Shown here: piece by piece, positions 1-8,784 of the stretch
How the letters are laid out: each line of letters opens with the position of its first letter
Numbering within the stretch: position 1 is the first letter of the stretch
Program-made: the position numbers and the translations under genes
Notes under the pieces: model-generated
The model's input: only the letters and a program-made list of their open reading frames with translations
Told to the model about the DNA's origin: nothing
Databases searched by the model: none
Assembly (NCBI RefSeq): GCF_028288465.1
Contig: NZ_JAQBNR010000069.1
Location: forward strand, 62,001-126,000
Source: Ferruginibacter sp.
GTDB lineage: Bacteria > Bacteroidota > Bacteroidia > Chitinophagales > Chitinophagaceae
DNA: 64,000 bases
Direction of reading: 5' to 3'

Positions 1-567
1 TGATGAAATACCCTGCGCTTTTAAATAATCCCCTACAGCGTCAGCCCTTCTTTGTGAAAGGGATAAATTATAGGGAGCAGTACCCACATTGTCGGTATGC
101 CCTTCAATTAGAATATTAGTTTCAGGATACTGGTTAAATATCTTTACGAGTTTACCCAATGCCAGTTTTGAATTGTCTGTAATATTATATTGATTGGTAG
201 CAAAAAAAACACCCGCTGCCGAACCATCCGGATTTTTTTCATCGAAGGTTACATTGATACCTTCTTCTACCCTGCTTACCTGTGCACCAGGTACTTCATT
301 CTTTATTGCATCTGCCTGCCTGTCCATTTTGTCACCAATCAAGCCACCAGCTACGCCGCCTACTACGGCTCCAATAAGTGCACCCAACACAGTATTGCTT
401 TTCTTACCAACATTGTTTCCAATGATGCCACCAACAGCAGCCCCACTTGCAGCACCAACGGTGGCCCCCTTTTGTTTGTTGTTCATTTTCCTGGTGGTTT
501 TGCAGGCTGGCAAAACAAAAATAGTTGCCGCCAGACACAGCAAAAAATACCCTTTTAACTTACACAT
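1..567 (-). CDS. OmpA-family lipoprotein with glycine-zipper segment (C-terminus beyond window)
   Basis: Read by hand on the minus strand from an ATG at 567; the frame stays open to base 1, so the stop lies outside the window. Residues 1-22 form a lipoprotein signal with a lipobox-like VLPAC. Residues about 35-80 are a Gly/Ala-rich zipper (AVGGIIGNNVGKK, AVVGGVAGGLIGDK) likely to sit in or against the outer membrane. From about residue 105 on there is an OmpA C-terminal peptidoglycan-binding domain, with the family signature NILIEGHTDNVGTAPYNLSL followed by SQRRADAV. Known members tether the outer membrane to peptidoglycan. It is followed upstream by a lipocalin-like lipoprotein on the same strand, 18 bases away, possibly one transcript. 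Confidence 0.9.
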   Translation of the reverse strand, partial: MCKLKGYFLLCLAATIFVLPACKTTRKMNNKQKGATVGAASGAAVGGIIGNNVGKKSNTVLGALIGAVVGGVAGGLIGDKMDRQADAIKNEVPGAQVSRVEEGINVTFDEKNPDGSAAGVFFATNQYNITDNSKLALGKLVKIFNQYPETNILIEGHTDNVGTAPYNLSLSQRRADAVGDYLKAQGISS

Positions 568-585
568 AGACGTTTATTTTAAAAC

Positions 586-1074
586 TTATTTTTTTACAAA
601 ATTGTATACATATACTGCAGGCTTTCCCTCAAATGTTATGTGTGATTTCAGCTGCATACTGTTATCAGTTATACCTGAAACATCCAGCCGGAAACCATCA
701 CCATTATCCATCGGATTTCGTTTATCATCAAGTCTCTTAAATTGAAATTGTTTTGCCGCGTCTTTTGGTTCGTAAATGGACCATTTTATCAAACGCTGTA
801 CAGCACTGCATTCCGAGCCGCTAGAATTAATATTGTAACTACCTGTGCCATTATTGGAAACAAAATTCCAGGAACTACCCACGAAGCAATTAAAGGATGC
901 TTCATTAAAAATTGTGGCTTTCACTTTTCCTTCAATACCTTCTGTAGTGATGGTTTCAAGCATCCAGGTGCCATCTATCTTATGCTTCATATCTCTTGCC
1001 TCTTTTGACGCAGAGCAGGAATAAAGCAAGACAAGCACCAGGAAGGCAGTGACATATTTTTGTATATTTCTCAT
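586..1074 (-). CDS. Lipocalin-like lipoprotein
   Basis: About 162 residues from the ATG at 1074. An in-frame ATG at 1119 exists but the signal peptide begins at MRNIQKYVTAFLVLVLLYSC, so 1074 is preferred. The lipobox LLYSCS predicts lipid attachment at Cys. The mature part contains GTWMLETITTEG and a C-terminal VYVYNFVKK strand, the usual layout of the small Bacteroidota lipocalin-like proteins. The natural ligand of such proteins is generally unknown. It precedes the OmpA-type lipoprotein on the same strand. Placement in the lipocalin group is from overall pattern and is moderately sure. Confidence 0.75.
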   Translation of the reverse strand: MRNIQKYVTAFLVLVLLYSCSASKEARDMKHKIDGTWMLETITTEGIEGKVKATIFNEASFNCFVGSSWNFVSNNGTGSYNINSSGSECSAVQRLIKWSIYEPKDAAKQFQFKRLDDKRNPMDNGDGFRLDVSGITDNSMQLKSHITFEGKPAVYVYNFVKK

Positions 1075-1274
1075 ACAATAGTTTAATTGTTTTTTTGAGA
1101 AAGGCAATTTGGATGCCACAAAAAATACCAGTTGGCTATGGTCAGTAAAAAAGAAATAAATAAAATGTGTTTGAGGAACTTATTCTACAAATTGGAGTGC
1201 TGTGCCAGATACTGAAGGCGGTTAGAATTTAAAGCCAGGTAAGTTATCATATAGGTGATTTATTTATGACACTA

Positions 1275-1308
1275 TTAAAAAATGCTACTGCTTTTATGCT
1301 GTAGCATT
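1275..1308 (-). terminator. Probable rho-independent terminator downstream of pheS
   Basis: On the minus strand the stem AATGCTAC / GTAGCATT (8 bp, loop of 12) is followed directly by a run of T. It lies about 150 bases past the pheS stop and is enclosed by a 10-bp inverted repeat (1250-1259, 1339-1348). Confidence 0.5.
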
Positions 1309-1395
1309 AATACTATTTTAAAAGATAATAATAATCAGATCACCTATAAACAGATGGGTTTACACAACGACTCAACAGTTCCAAAAAGGTATACC

Positions 1396-1426
1396 GTATA
1401 AGTGAGTGACACAACGATGCCGCCAT
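1396..1426 (+). repeat. Dispersed ~30-bp repeat, copy 1
   Basis: Reads GTATAAGTGAGTGACACAAC then GATGCCGCCAT. The same core AGTGAGTGACACAACGATG recurs near 15.9 kb and 38.9 kb, and a shorter GTGACACAACGATG near 3.9 kb; related copies with GYGACGC occur near 11.2, 28.8 and 34.7 kb. Function unknown. Confidence 0.7.
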
Positions 1427-1463
1427 AAAAAACTACTGCCGGCAAAAAATAATCAGGCAATTG

Positions 1464-2495
1464 CTATACTGCACTGGTAAACTGTTTTAAAAAACGTACA
1501 TCATTTTCACTGAACAACCGCAGATCTTTTATCTGGTATTTCAGCATGGTAATTCTTTCAACCCCCATACCAAATGCAAAACCGGTGTACTTATTGGAAT
1601 CGATGCCACAGTTATCCAGCAGATTTGGATGCACCATGCCACAACCCAATATTTCTACCCAACCGGTATGTTTGCAAACGCTGCAACCCGGGCCACCACA
1701 AATGAGGCAGCTGATGTCCATCTCGGCACTGGGCTCTGTAAAAGGAAAATAGCTTGGCCTGAAACGAATCTTCACTTCTTTGCCAAACATTTCCTGCACG
1801 AAAAAATACAGGGTTTGTTTAAGGTCGGCGAAAGAAACATTTTCGGCAATGTACAAACCTTCCACCTGGTGAAAAAAGCAATGCGCCCGGGCGCTGATGG
1901 TTTCGTTGCGGTACACACGTCCCGGGCAAATAATGCGGATCGGCAATTTACCTTTTTCCATCTCCCTTACCTGTACGCTGGATGTGTGTGTGCGCAGCAG
2001 CCAGTCAGGATTTTGATTGATATAAAAAGTATCCTGCATGTCACGGGCCGGATGATTTTCGGGTAAATTAAGGGCGGTAAAATTATGCCAGTCATCTTCT
2101 ATTTCGGGGCCTTCTGCAACGGCGAAACCAAGGCGTTGAAAAATAGATACCATGCGGTTGCGCACCAGGCTGATGGGATGACGGCTGCCCAATGGCAAAG
2201 GATCTGCCGGCAGGGAAAGATCCAGCTCATCCGCAGCGGCTTTTCCGTTATTGCTTTCAGCATCTTTCAGTGCTTCATATTTCGCTTCTGCAAAAACTTT
2301 AAAATCATTCATTACCTGGCCGAAAGATTTTTTATTTTCCGGCGCCACATTTCTCATTTCCCCCATCAGTTCTTTCACAAGCCCTTTGGTGCCAAGGTAT
2401 TTGATACGAAAAGCTTCCGCCGTTTCTCCGTCAGATGCTATAAAATTGCTGATCTCTGTTTTGTACTGATCAATCTTCAATAATAAATTATCCAT
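1464..2495 (-). CDS. pheS: Phenylalanyl-tRNA synthetase alpha subunit
   Basis: 343 residues from the ATG at 2495 (MDNLLLKIDQYKTEISNFIA), the normal PheS length; upstream in-frame starts only add an unrelated leader. It charges tRNA-Phe together with PheT in a cytoplasmic alpha2-beta2 complex. The N-terminal coiled-coil is followed by class II motif 1 (HPISLVRNRMVSIFQRLGF), motif 2 around RTHTSSVQVREM and VYRNETISARAHCFFHQVEG, and motif 3 FAFGMGVERITMLKY with the conserved GxGxER. pheT is not adjacent, as is common in Bacteroidota. A tRNA-Phe(GAA) lies in the tRNA array at 16.0 kb but this is probably coincidence. Confidence 0.97.
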   Translation of the reverse strand: MDNLLLKIDQYKTEISNFIASDGETAEAFRIKYLGTKGLVKELMGEMRNVAPENKKSFGQVMNDFKVFAEAKYEALKDAESNNGKAAADELDLSLPADPLPLGSRHPISLVRNRMVSIFQRLGFAVAEGPEIEDDWHNFTALNLPENHPARDMQDTFYINQNPDWLLRTHTSSVQVREMEKGKLPIRIICPGRVYRNETISARAHCFFHQVEGLYIAENVSFADLKQTLYFFVQEMFGKEVKIRFRPSYFPFTEPSAEMDISCLICGGPGCSVCKHTGWVEILGCGMVHPNLLDNCGIDSNKYTGFAFGMGVERITMLKYQIKDLRLFSENDVRFLKQFTSAV

Positions 2496-2529
2496 ACTGC
2501 AAAAATAAGGAAATAGCTGCAAGCGGATA

Positions 2530-2690
2530 AGTGGCAAGTACAAAGTATAAAGTATCAAGTATCAAGACAAAGGCAGGCAGCTGTATTTGCCACGCCCCAA
2601 CAAACTCATTATTGCCTATTTACTATTGCCCGGTGACTGTCAACCATTGACCATCGACTATGGACTATCGACTTACAACTTATAACTCAG
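2530..2690. repeat. Low-complexity intergenic direct repeats
   Basis: Short imperfect tandem words such as AAGTATAAAGTATCAAGTATCAAG and ATTGACCATCGACTATGGACTATCGAC fill the pheS-arginase gap. They look like slippage-prone decaying repeats rather than a regulatory array. Confidence 0.4.
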
Positions 2691-2726
2691 AACTATTTAA
2701 TAAGTTTGCTGCAAATTATAAAACGG

Positions 2727-3854
2727 ATGTACGACCTGCACGATTTTTTACAACCCATCAATATTTACAGTTTAAATGATGACAAAGGCTATAACGATGG
2801 CCAGCTGGCTAAACATATACTGATTAATGAAGGTGAAATTCCCAACCTGGAAACAGCTGATATTGTGCTGGTGGGTGTGGGAGAATCCAGGGGCAGCGGT
2901 GTTTTCGATGCATGCAACGATGCGCCGGACGCCATTCGCAAACAACTTTTTCAATTGCATTACTGGCATAAAGATGTAATAATTGCAGATGTGGGCAATA
3001 TTAAAACCGGGGCCAGCCTCAGTGATAGTTACGCCGCCATCACTACTGTGCTGGCCGAATTACTGGCACTTAATAAAACCGTTGTATTACTGGGCGGATC
3101 GCATGATGTTACACTGGCACAATATTTTGCTTACCGCAAACTGCACAAAATAACAGAAGCCACCTGCATAGATGCCACCATTGACTTACGCGGCGAAAGT
3201 GCTTTAAGAAGTGAAAATTTTTTACTCGAAATGCTCACCGGCGAACCCAACCTGGTAAAACATTACAACCACATTGGTTTTCAAAGTTACCTCGTGCACC
3301 CTCACATGCTGGAAACCATGGACAAGCTGCGTTTTGATTGTTACCGCGTTGGTAAAGTAAAAGACAGCATGGAAGAAATGGAACCGGTGATCCGTAATAC
3401 CAACCTGCTCAGCTTCGATATCAACGCCATTAAAAACAGCGACGCACCGGCCAACGAATGCAGTCCCAACGGCTTCAGCGGCGAAGAAGCGTGTACGCTT
3501 ACCCGTTATGCCGGCATGAGTTCCGCACTCACCAGTTTTGGCATTTATGGCTACCAGCCCAGGGCAGATATACATGATTTAACAGCCAAGCAAATTGCAC
3601 AAATGTTGTGGTATTTTATAGATGGAAAAAGCCGCAGCAAGCAGGAAGCGTTGCTGGAAGACAGTTCCAGTTTCAATGAGTTTCACACCGTGTTTGCAGA
3701 AGTGGATACCCGCTTTTTGCAAAGCCGTAAAACCGGCCGCTGGTGGATGCAGTTGCCTGATCAAAGCATCATCGCCTGCAGTTACAGCGATTATGTAAAT
3801 GCCAGCCGAAACGAAATTCCCGAGCGCTGGTTAAGAACCCAGGAAAGAAATTAG
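2727..3854 (+). CDS. Arginase/formimidoylglutamase-fold protein with altered metal site
   Basis: 375 residues from the ATG at 2727 (MYDLHDFLQP); a TTG at 2706 is an alternative. The ureohydrolase fold shows in VVLLGGSHDVTLAQY, the DATIDLR segment, LLSFDINAIKNSDAP and the NGFSGEEACTLTRYAG stretch near the C-terminus. True arginases and agmatinases bind two Mn ions through H, DxHxD and DxD. Here the first His is present (GGSHD), but DxHxD reads DATID and DxD reads DIN, so two ligands are lost. This matches a divergent Bacteroidota branch usually labelled formimidoylglutamase. The enzyme activity is therefore doubtful and I do not assign a gene symbol. Confidence 0.8.
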   Translation: MYDLHDFLQPINIYSLNDDKGYNDGQLAKHILINEGEIPNLETADIVLVGVGESRGSGVFDACNDAPDAIRKQLFQLHYWHKDVIIADVGNIKTGASLSDSYAAITTVLAELLALNKTVVLLGGSHDVTLAQYFAYRKLHKITEATCIDATIDLRGESALRSENFLLEMLTGEPNLVKHYNHIGFQSYLVHPHMLETMDKLRFDCYRVGKVKDSMEEMEPVIRNTNLLSFDINAIKNSDAPANECSPNGFSGEEACTLTRYAGMSSALTSFGIYGYQPRADIHDLTAKQIAQMLWYFIDGKSRSKQEALLEDSSSFNEFHTVFAEVDTRFLQSRKTGRWWMQLPDQSIIACSYSDYVNASRNEIPERWLRTQERN

Positions 3855-3877
3855 TAAAGCCATTGACTAAATAATAC

Positions 3878-5326
3878 ATGAAGATGGATCAAAATAAAAA
3901 CAATACCAGCATCAATTTTCATGGCGGCATCGTTGTGTCACAATCCTTTCATCCGCATACCTGCGTGCATCTTCAGCCCACGAATGCAAGTGTACACACT
4001 CACTGCAAACCATTTTTTAATTTAATATTTTTTGCAGGTATATCGCTTTTTTTATTCTCCTGTTCTATCAGCAAACAAATCAATAAACAGGCAACCGCAA
4101 TTTTATTCAAAGACACGACGGTTAGCTCAGGTTACACCGGCATCAGCATATACGAACCTTCAACAGGAAAATATTGGTACAATCATGATGCAACAAAAAA
4201 CCTTGTGCCGGCGAGCAATGTAAAATTATTCAGCCTGTACGCGGGTTTAAAATACCTCGGCGATAGTTTAACCGGGCTGCGTTACCAGCAAACGGACAGT
4301 GGGCTAATCATCTATCCAACAGGCGACCCCAGTTTTTTACATCCTGATTTTAAAACACAACCCGTAGCTGATTTTTTAAAGAGTAAAAACAATCTCATCT
4401 ATTGTACACAACATTTTAAAGAAGCATTAGGCGCAGGCTGGGCATGGGATGATTATATGGATGATTATATGGTGCAGCGAAGTGAGTTTCCCATCTATGG
4501 CAACCTGGTACAAATAAGCAACAACAAGGGTTTGCTCAGCAGCACACCAAAAAATATTGCACTATACATCATAAAAGGAGCGGAAAATTATGGAGACAGC
4601 ATCGCCTACAAATTCAGTAGAAAATGGGACAGCAATGATTTTACAGCTACCCCAGACCCGCTCGTTGCGCCCCAAAATTTATATACAATACCAATGGTTG
4701 CAAACGAACAGGAATCGGTTCGCTTTTTACAGGACACACTGCAACAATCCATTCGTTTAACTGCCACCAATGATTTATTTCATTTCAACAATACAAAATT
4801 TCAACGCATTCATTCGCAACCGGCAGACTCGCTCTTTGCGCCCATGATGCACAACAGTGATAATTTTTTCGCAGAGCAAACGTTGCTGATGGCAAGCAAT
4901 GAACGCCTTGGTTACATGAGCGATGAAGCGATGATCGACGCATTGTTGAAAACAGATTTAAAAGACATTCCGCAGCAACCGCAGTGGGTGGATGGTAGTG
5001 GCTTAAGCCGGTATAATTTGTTTAGCCCGCAGGCGATGGTGTATATCTTGGATAAGATGCAAACGGAGTTTGGTATAAGCAGGTTAAAAACAATTCTGCC
5101 CACCGGCGGCACCGGAACTTTAAAACGGTATTACCTGAAAGACGCCGGCTACATCTTCGCAAAAACCGGCAGCTTAAGCAATGTGATTGCATTAAGCGGT
5201 TTCCTGTTTACTAAAAAAGGCAAACAAATTATCTTCTCTGTTTTGGTAAATAATTTCCAGGGAAGTGCTACCAGGGTGCGGCGTGCAGTTGAAGAATATA
5301 TCGAAGGCATCCGGGAAAAATACTGA
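3878..5326 (+). CDS. dacB: D-alanyl-D-alanine carboxypeptidase/endopeptidase (PBP4 family, peptidase S13)
   Basis: 482 residues if started at the ATG at 3878. PBP4-type enzymes trim stem peptides and cut cross-links in the periplasm. All three penicillin-binding motifs are present: SxxK in VPASNVKLFS, SxN in MMHNSDNFFAE and KTG in FAKTGSLSNVIAL. A lipoprotein-like signal FFAGISLFLFSCS lies near residues 48-62, so the protein is probably lipid-anchored. The first 45 residues are odd: they cover a copy of the dispersed repeat (3921-3941), and no later ATG is available before the signal. The true start may be a non-ATG codon further in. A bidirectional terminator hairpin follows. Confidence 0.92.
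   Translation: MKMDQNKNNTSINFHGGIVVSQSFHPHTCVHLQPTNASVHTHCKPFFNLIFFAGISLFLFSCSISKQINKQATAILFKDTTVSSGYTGISIYEPSTGKYWYNHDATKNLVPASNVKLFSLYAGLKYLGDSLTGLRYQQTDSGLIIYPTGDPSFLHPDFKTQPVADFLKSKNNLIYCTQHFKEALGAGWAWDDYMDDYMVQRSEFPIYGNLVQISNNKGLLSSTPKNIALYIIKGAENYGDSIAYKFSRKWDSNDFTATPDPLVAPQNLYTIPMVANEQESVRFLQDTLQQSIRLTATNDLFHFNNTKFQRIHSQPADSLFAPMMHNSDNFFAEQTLLMASNERLGYMSDEAMIDALLKTDLKDIPQQPQWVDGSGLSRYNLFSPQAMVYILDKMQTEFGISRLKTILPTGGTGTLKRYYLKDAGYIFAKTGSLSNVIALSGFLFTKKGKQIIFSVLVNNFQGSATRVRRAVEEYIEGIREKY
3921..3941 (-). repeat. Dispersed ~30-bp repeat, copy 2 (inside dacB leader)
   Basis: Minus-strand reading gives GTGACACAACGATGCCGCCAT, identical to part of copy 1. It lies within the translated leader of dacB, before the signal peptide. 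Confidence 0.65.
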
Positions 5327-5347
5327 GGTAATCACACGGATTATAAA

Positions 5348-5402
5348 ACACAAATTCCACGAAATAAATACAACGTGTTGTATCAGTTCGTGGAATTTGT
5401 GT
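5348..5402. terminator. Large bidirectional terminator hairpin between convergent genes
   Basis: A perfect 16-bp inverted repeat, ACACAAATTCCACGAA at 5348-5363 and its complement at 5387-5402, encloses a second small hairpin (ATACAAC-GT-GTTGTAT at 5368-5383). It sits between the dacB stop and the convergent sugar-isomerase stop, so it can end both transcripts. Confidence 0.7.
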
Positions 5403-5432
5403 AAAAATTTTTGTACAAGTTTCGTTATGCTC

Positions 5433-6356
5433 TTACATAAAACTATCCGCTTCTCGGTAAGCTTTTATCAACGCAAGTTCTCCTTCTTTTCCTTTGCCCG
5501 CGGTACCGTGTTCCATACCTAAAATACCTTTATAGCCTTTGCCATAAATGTGTTTAAAAATATTTTTATAATTCATCTCGCCGGTGCCTGGCTCATTGCG
5601 ATGAGGGTTGTCGCCAATCTGGAAATAACCTATTTCATCATACACCAAATCCATCGTAGGAATAATGTGACCCTGGTTGCGTTGTACATGATACATATCG
5701 TATAATATTTTACAACTTGGGCTGCCCACCGCTTTACAAATGGCATATGCCTGGTCTGGCGTGCGCAAAAACAAATTGGGATTATCGCTCAATGGTTCCA
5801 GCACCATGATAATACCAGCCGGTTCTAAAATGGCAGTTCCTTTTTTTACCGCTTCAATTACATTACCCGTTTGTACTCCAATAGGCAGATCACGTACAAA
5901 ATCACCTGGTACAACTGTTACCAGTTTACTGTTAATGCGTTTGGCAATTTCCACGGCCTTCTTACACGAAGCAACAAATTTTTCTACCTGGTCGGCCTTG
6001 CCCGATGCCAGCATATTACTATCATTACCAAGTCCCGGTTGTACAAACACACCCATACCCATACCCAGTTTCGCCAACAGATCACCGATTTTTTTCTGTT
6101 CGTCATCTGAGCGGCCGCTCATGCCATTGTCTTCTATCGATCTGAATCCTGCATCGTAAGCAAATTTTATCTGATCTAAAAAATTTCCGCCCGCATGGCT
6201 TTCAAACATACCGTCATGAATGCCATAATTCAAATTAAAAGGCTTATCGCTGTTAGCTGCGGGTACAGTATTGTTGTCGGCAAGTGCGTTAACAGATGTA
6301 GTTAGCAAGGCCCCGCCCGCCAGTAGCGATTGCTGCATAAATTTTCTTCTTTGCAT
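5433..6356 (-). CDS. Tat-exported sugar phosphate isomerase/epimerase (hydroxypyruvate-isomerase-like TIM barrel)
   Basis: 307 residues. The N-terminus MQRRKFMQQSLLAGGALLTT is a twin-arginine signal (RRKFMQ), so the folded enzyme is exported to the periplasm. The body is an AP-endonuclease-2-type TIM barrel with metal-binding acidic and His residues visible in ILEPAGIIMVLEPLSDN, YDMYHVQRNQGH, YFQIGDNPHRNEPGTGEMNY and GILGMEHGTAGKG. Relatives are called hydroxypyruvate isomerase or xylose-isomerase-like; the real substrate is not evident. It diverges from apbE across 55 bases. Confidence 0.85.
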   Translation of the reverse strand: MQRRKFMQQSLLAGGALLTTSVNALADNNTVPAANSDKPFNLNYGIHDGMFESHAGGNFLDQIKFAYDAGFRSIEDNGMSGRSDDEQKKIGDLLAKLGMGMGVFVQPGLGNDSNMLASGKADQVEKFVASCKKAVEIAKRINSKLVTVVPGDFVRDLPIGVQTGNVIEAVKKGTAILEPAGIIMVLEPLSDNPNLFLRTPDQAYAICKAVGSPSCKILYDMYHVQRNQGHIIPTMDLVYDEIGYFQIGDNPHRNEPGTGEMNYKNIFKHIYGKGYKGILGMEHGTAGKGKEGELALIKAYREADSFM

Positions 6357-6411
6357 GATTTTGTTTTTTGTGGCTTAAATTTACCAACATTCATTTACAA
6401 AAAATTAAATA

Positions 6412-7416
6412 TTGTTTTTAAGGATATTTTTTGCTGCCATTGTATTGTGCAACTCGTTGCAAATTGTTGCACAACCCAAACGATTCTCTTTTACTGAATC
6501 TAAAATGGGTTCTCCGTTTTCAATTATTTTTTATTGTAACGACAGCACGGAAGCCCGCCGGATTGCAAAGCAAAGTTTTGCTCTGACAGATAGTTTTGTT
6601 GCCATTTTTAGTGACTATATAGACAGCAGTGAATTGTCTAAATTAAGCGCTTCATCCGGAACGAATGCATTGCCGGTAAAGGTTTCCCCAGCCATGTGGG
6701 ATATTTTACTGCAGTCAAAAAAGGCGTATGAAAAAAGCGGTGGTGCATTTGACATTACCATCGGGCCATTATCCAAATTATGGCGCAAAGCAAGAAAAGC
6801 AAAACAATTCCCGGATAAAGATTCGGTAATAAAAACAAAACAACTGGTTGGTTTTAATAAAATCATTTTCGACACTATCCATCAACAGGTAAGTTTAGCA
6901 CAAGCTGGTATGCGACTGGATTTGGGGGGTATTGCACAAGGATACATTGCACAGAAAGTAATGGATTATTTAGCTACGCAAAATATACAACAGGCCCTTG
7001 TAAATGTAAGTGGTGATATTGCTGTAAGCGGAGCACCACCAGCATCCGATGGCTGGACGGTTGGCATCAACATTCCTGAAGAAGCAGATGAATTATTGCC
7101 ACGCAAATTGCAATTGCATCATAAAGCCGTTACCACTTCAGGCGATATTTACCAGTTTATTGAACATGATGGAAAAAGATATTCCCATATCATTGATCCA
7201 CGGACAGGATACGGCTTAACCTCTCAGCGAAACGTCACGGTAATAGCGAGTGACTGTACCAGTGCCGACTGGCTCGCAACAGCATGCAGCATTCTTTCCA
7301 TAAAAAAAGCAAAAAAATTAGTCGCACAGTTTAGTGCCGCGATGCTGATTGGGGAAAACAAAAAAGGCAAGCTGCGCTTTTATTCTACCAAAAATTTTAA
7401 TACAAATTATAAATAG
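6412..7416 (+). CDS. apbE: FAD:protein FMN transferase (ApbE)
   Basis: 334 residues from a TTG at 6412; a stop codon lies in frame 6 bases upstream and no ATG is available, so TTG is chosen. ApbE attaches FMN to a Thr of target flavoproteins such as RnfG/NqrC-type subunits, outside the cytoplasmic membrane. A signal peptide (IFFAAIVLCNSLQIVAQ) fits that. Family motifs are present: GGAFDITIGPL, RLDLGGIAQGYIAQ, VNVSGDI, TTSGDIYQF, YSHIIDPRTGY and the Mg-site stretch CTSADWLATA. No target flavoprotein is in the window. Confidence 0.93.
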   Translation: MFLRIFFAAIVLCNSLQIVAQPKRFSFTESKMGSPFSIIFYCNDSTEARRIAKQSFALTDSFVAIFSDYIDSSELSKLSASSGTNALPVKVSPAMWDILLQSKKAYEKSGGAFDITIGPLSKLWRKARKAKQFPDKDSVIKTKQLVGFNKIIFDTIHQQVSLAQAGMRLDLGGIAQGYIAQKVMDYLATQNIQQALVNVSGDIAVSGAPPASDGWTVGINIPEEADELLPRKLQLHHKAVTTSGDIYQFIEHDGKRYSHIIDPRTGYGLTSQRNVTVIASDCTSADWLATACSILSIKKAKKLVAQFSAAMLIGENKKGKLRFYSTKNFNTNYK

Positions 7417-7545
7417 CTCCAATTTTAAGTTGCAAAAAAATCCCTGTACAAAAAGCTGTTGTATGAAATTTGACACGCAATCGTTTCAATTCTATTTGTT
7501 ACGGTTTATTGCGTAACTTTCCGCCTAAAATTTTTTAGTACGATT

Positions 7546-8508
7546 GTGAAGAAATTACTTATCCTCTTATTTACATCCGTTACCTGCCAGTTGGCCGCAG
7601 CACAGGATTCAGTCAAATTATTTGTCACCTACAAATTCAGTATACCCGGATCAACCCTCCAATGCAAGATGGTGCCCATAGAAGCGGGGAATTTTTTAAT
7701 GGGCAGTGCTGCAACAGAAAAAGACCATGCGGCGGATGAAGGGCCGCAACACAAGGTTAGTGTAAGTGCGTTTTGGATGGGTGCTTATGAGGTTACCAGG
7801 GATGAGTTTGATGTATTTTATAAAGACGAAACCACCAGTGAAAATTCTGCAGTAGATGCCGTTACAAGACCCAGCCCGCAATACATTGACCTTAGCTGGG
7901 GTATGGGAAAAGAAGGTGGTTATCCTGTAAATAGTATGTCGCAGTTTGCCGCCCTGATGTATTGCAAATGGCTGTACACCAAAACCGGTGTGTTTTATCG
8001 CCTGCCTACAGAAGCTGAGTGGGAGTATGCCTGCCGGGCCGGAACTACTACAAGATATTATTTTGGCAATGATGAAAAACAACTGGATAATTATGCCTGG
8101 TATGAAAAAAACAGCGATGGTAAATTTCAAAAGGTTGGGATGAAGTTACCCAACGCCTGGGGTTTGTATGATATGCTGGGCAACGTATGCGAATGGACGT
8201 TGGATCATTACGATGCCAAACGCATGGAAGCCCTGCAAGACAATACAAAAGACCCGGCAACGGAACCTAACACATCAAAATATCCAAAAGTTTTAAGGGG
8301 TGGCGGCTTTGCAGATGAGGCCGGTCAGTTAAGAAGTGCTACCCGGTATAAGTCAGATGCATCGTGGAACAGGCGTGATCCACAAATTCCAAAAAGCAAA
8401 TGGTGGCTAACAGATGCCTCGGCCGTTGGGTTCCGGATTGTTTGCCCGCTGGAACAGCCCACACCTGCGCAAGCGTTGGCGTTTTATAAAACGTACATTG
8501 GGCGATAA
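7546..8508 (+). CDS. Formylglycine-generating-enzyme-fold (SUMF1/FGE-sulfatase domain) protein
   Basis: 320 residues from a GTG at 7546; the signal peptide KLLILLFTSVTCQLAAAQ predicts export. The FGE-sulfatase fold is shown by MVPIEAGNFLMGS, YEVTRDEFDVF, YRLPTEAEWEYACRAGT, WGLYDMLGNVCEWTLD, LRGGGFADEAGQLRSATRY and VGFRIVCP. The active-site cysteines expected of a true formylglycine generator near the C-terminus are absent, and no sulfatase gene is adjacent. It is therefore probably one of the many non-catalytic or re-purposed Bacteroidota members of this fold. Confidence 0.88.
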   Translation: MKKLLILLFTSVTCQLAAAQDSVKLFVTYKFSIPGSTLQCKMVPIEAGNFLMGSAATEKDHAADEGPQHKVSVSAFWMGAYEVTRDEFDVFYKDETTSENSAVDAVTRPSPQYIDLSWGMGKEGGYPVNSMSQFAALMYCKWLYTKTGVFYRLPTEAEWEYACRAGTTTRYYFGNDEKQLDNYAWYEKNSDGKFQKVGMKLPNAWGLYDMLGNVCEWTLDHYDAKRMEALQDNTKDPATEPNTSKYPKVLRGGGFADEAGQLRSATRYKSDASWNRRDPQIPKSKWWLTDASAVGFRIVCPLEQPTPAQALAFYKTYIGR

Positions 8509-8784
8509 GTATATGGCGATGGTTGATTCTTTCTGCTTGAAGAGCAGGGTGTACAGACGGACCTTTTTTGTTTTTTTGATCAACAGGTTTGTGATAATAA
8601 GATTGCAGAAGAACTATTAAAAATATGCAGATTCTATTAACGGCGTGGCTTGCCGTAGGTAATTGCCAGGATTGGGTATTTTGATCAGCAACCCTGCGAT
8701 GTCATAAAACAACTGCCGGTTCAATAATTATAAAACGCACTTTACAATTTGAATTATATCTTAAAACAATAAACCAGATCAATT

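Larger units (their letters stand above)
1075..1463. other. Intergenic stretch with hairpins and a dispersed repeat
   Basis: 389 bases between pheS and the lipoprotein gene. I see no gene. It holds a 10-bp inverted repeat, TATAGGTGAT at 1250-1259 and its complement at 1339-1348, enclosing a terminator-like hairpin at 1281-1308, and one copy of the dispersed 30-bp repeat at 1396-1426. Confidence 0.6.

Noticed and set aside
190..745. Plus-strand ORFs over the lipoprotein genes
   Set aside because: Antisense shadows of the OmpA-type and lipocalin-like genes, which have clear motifs.
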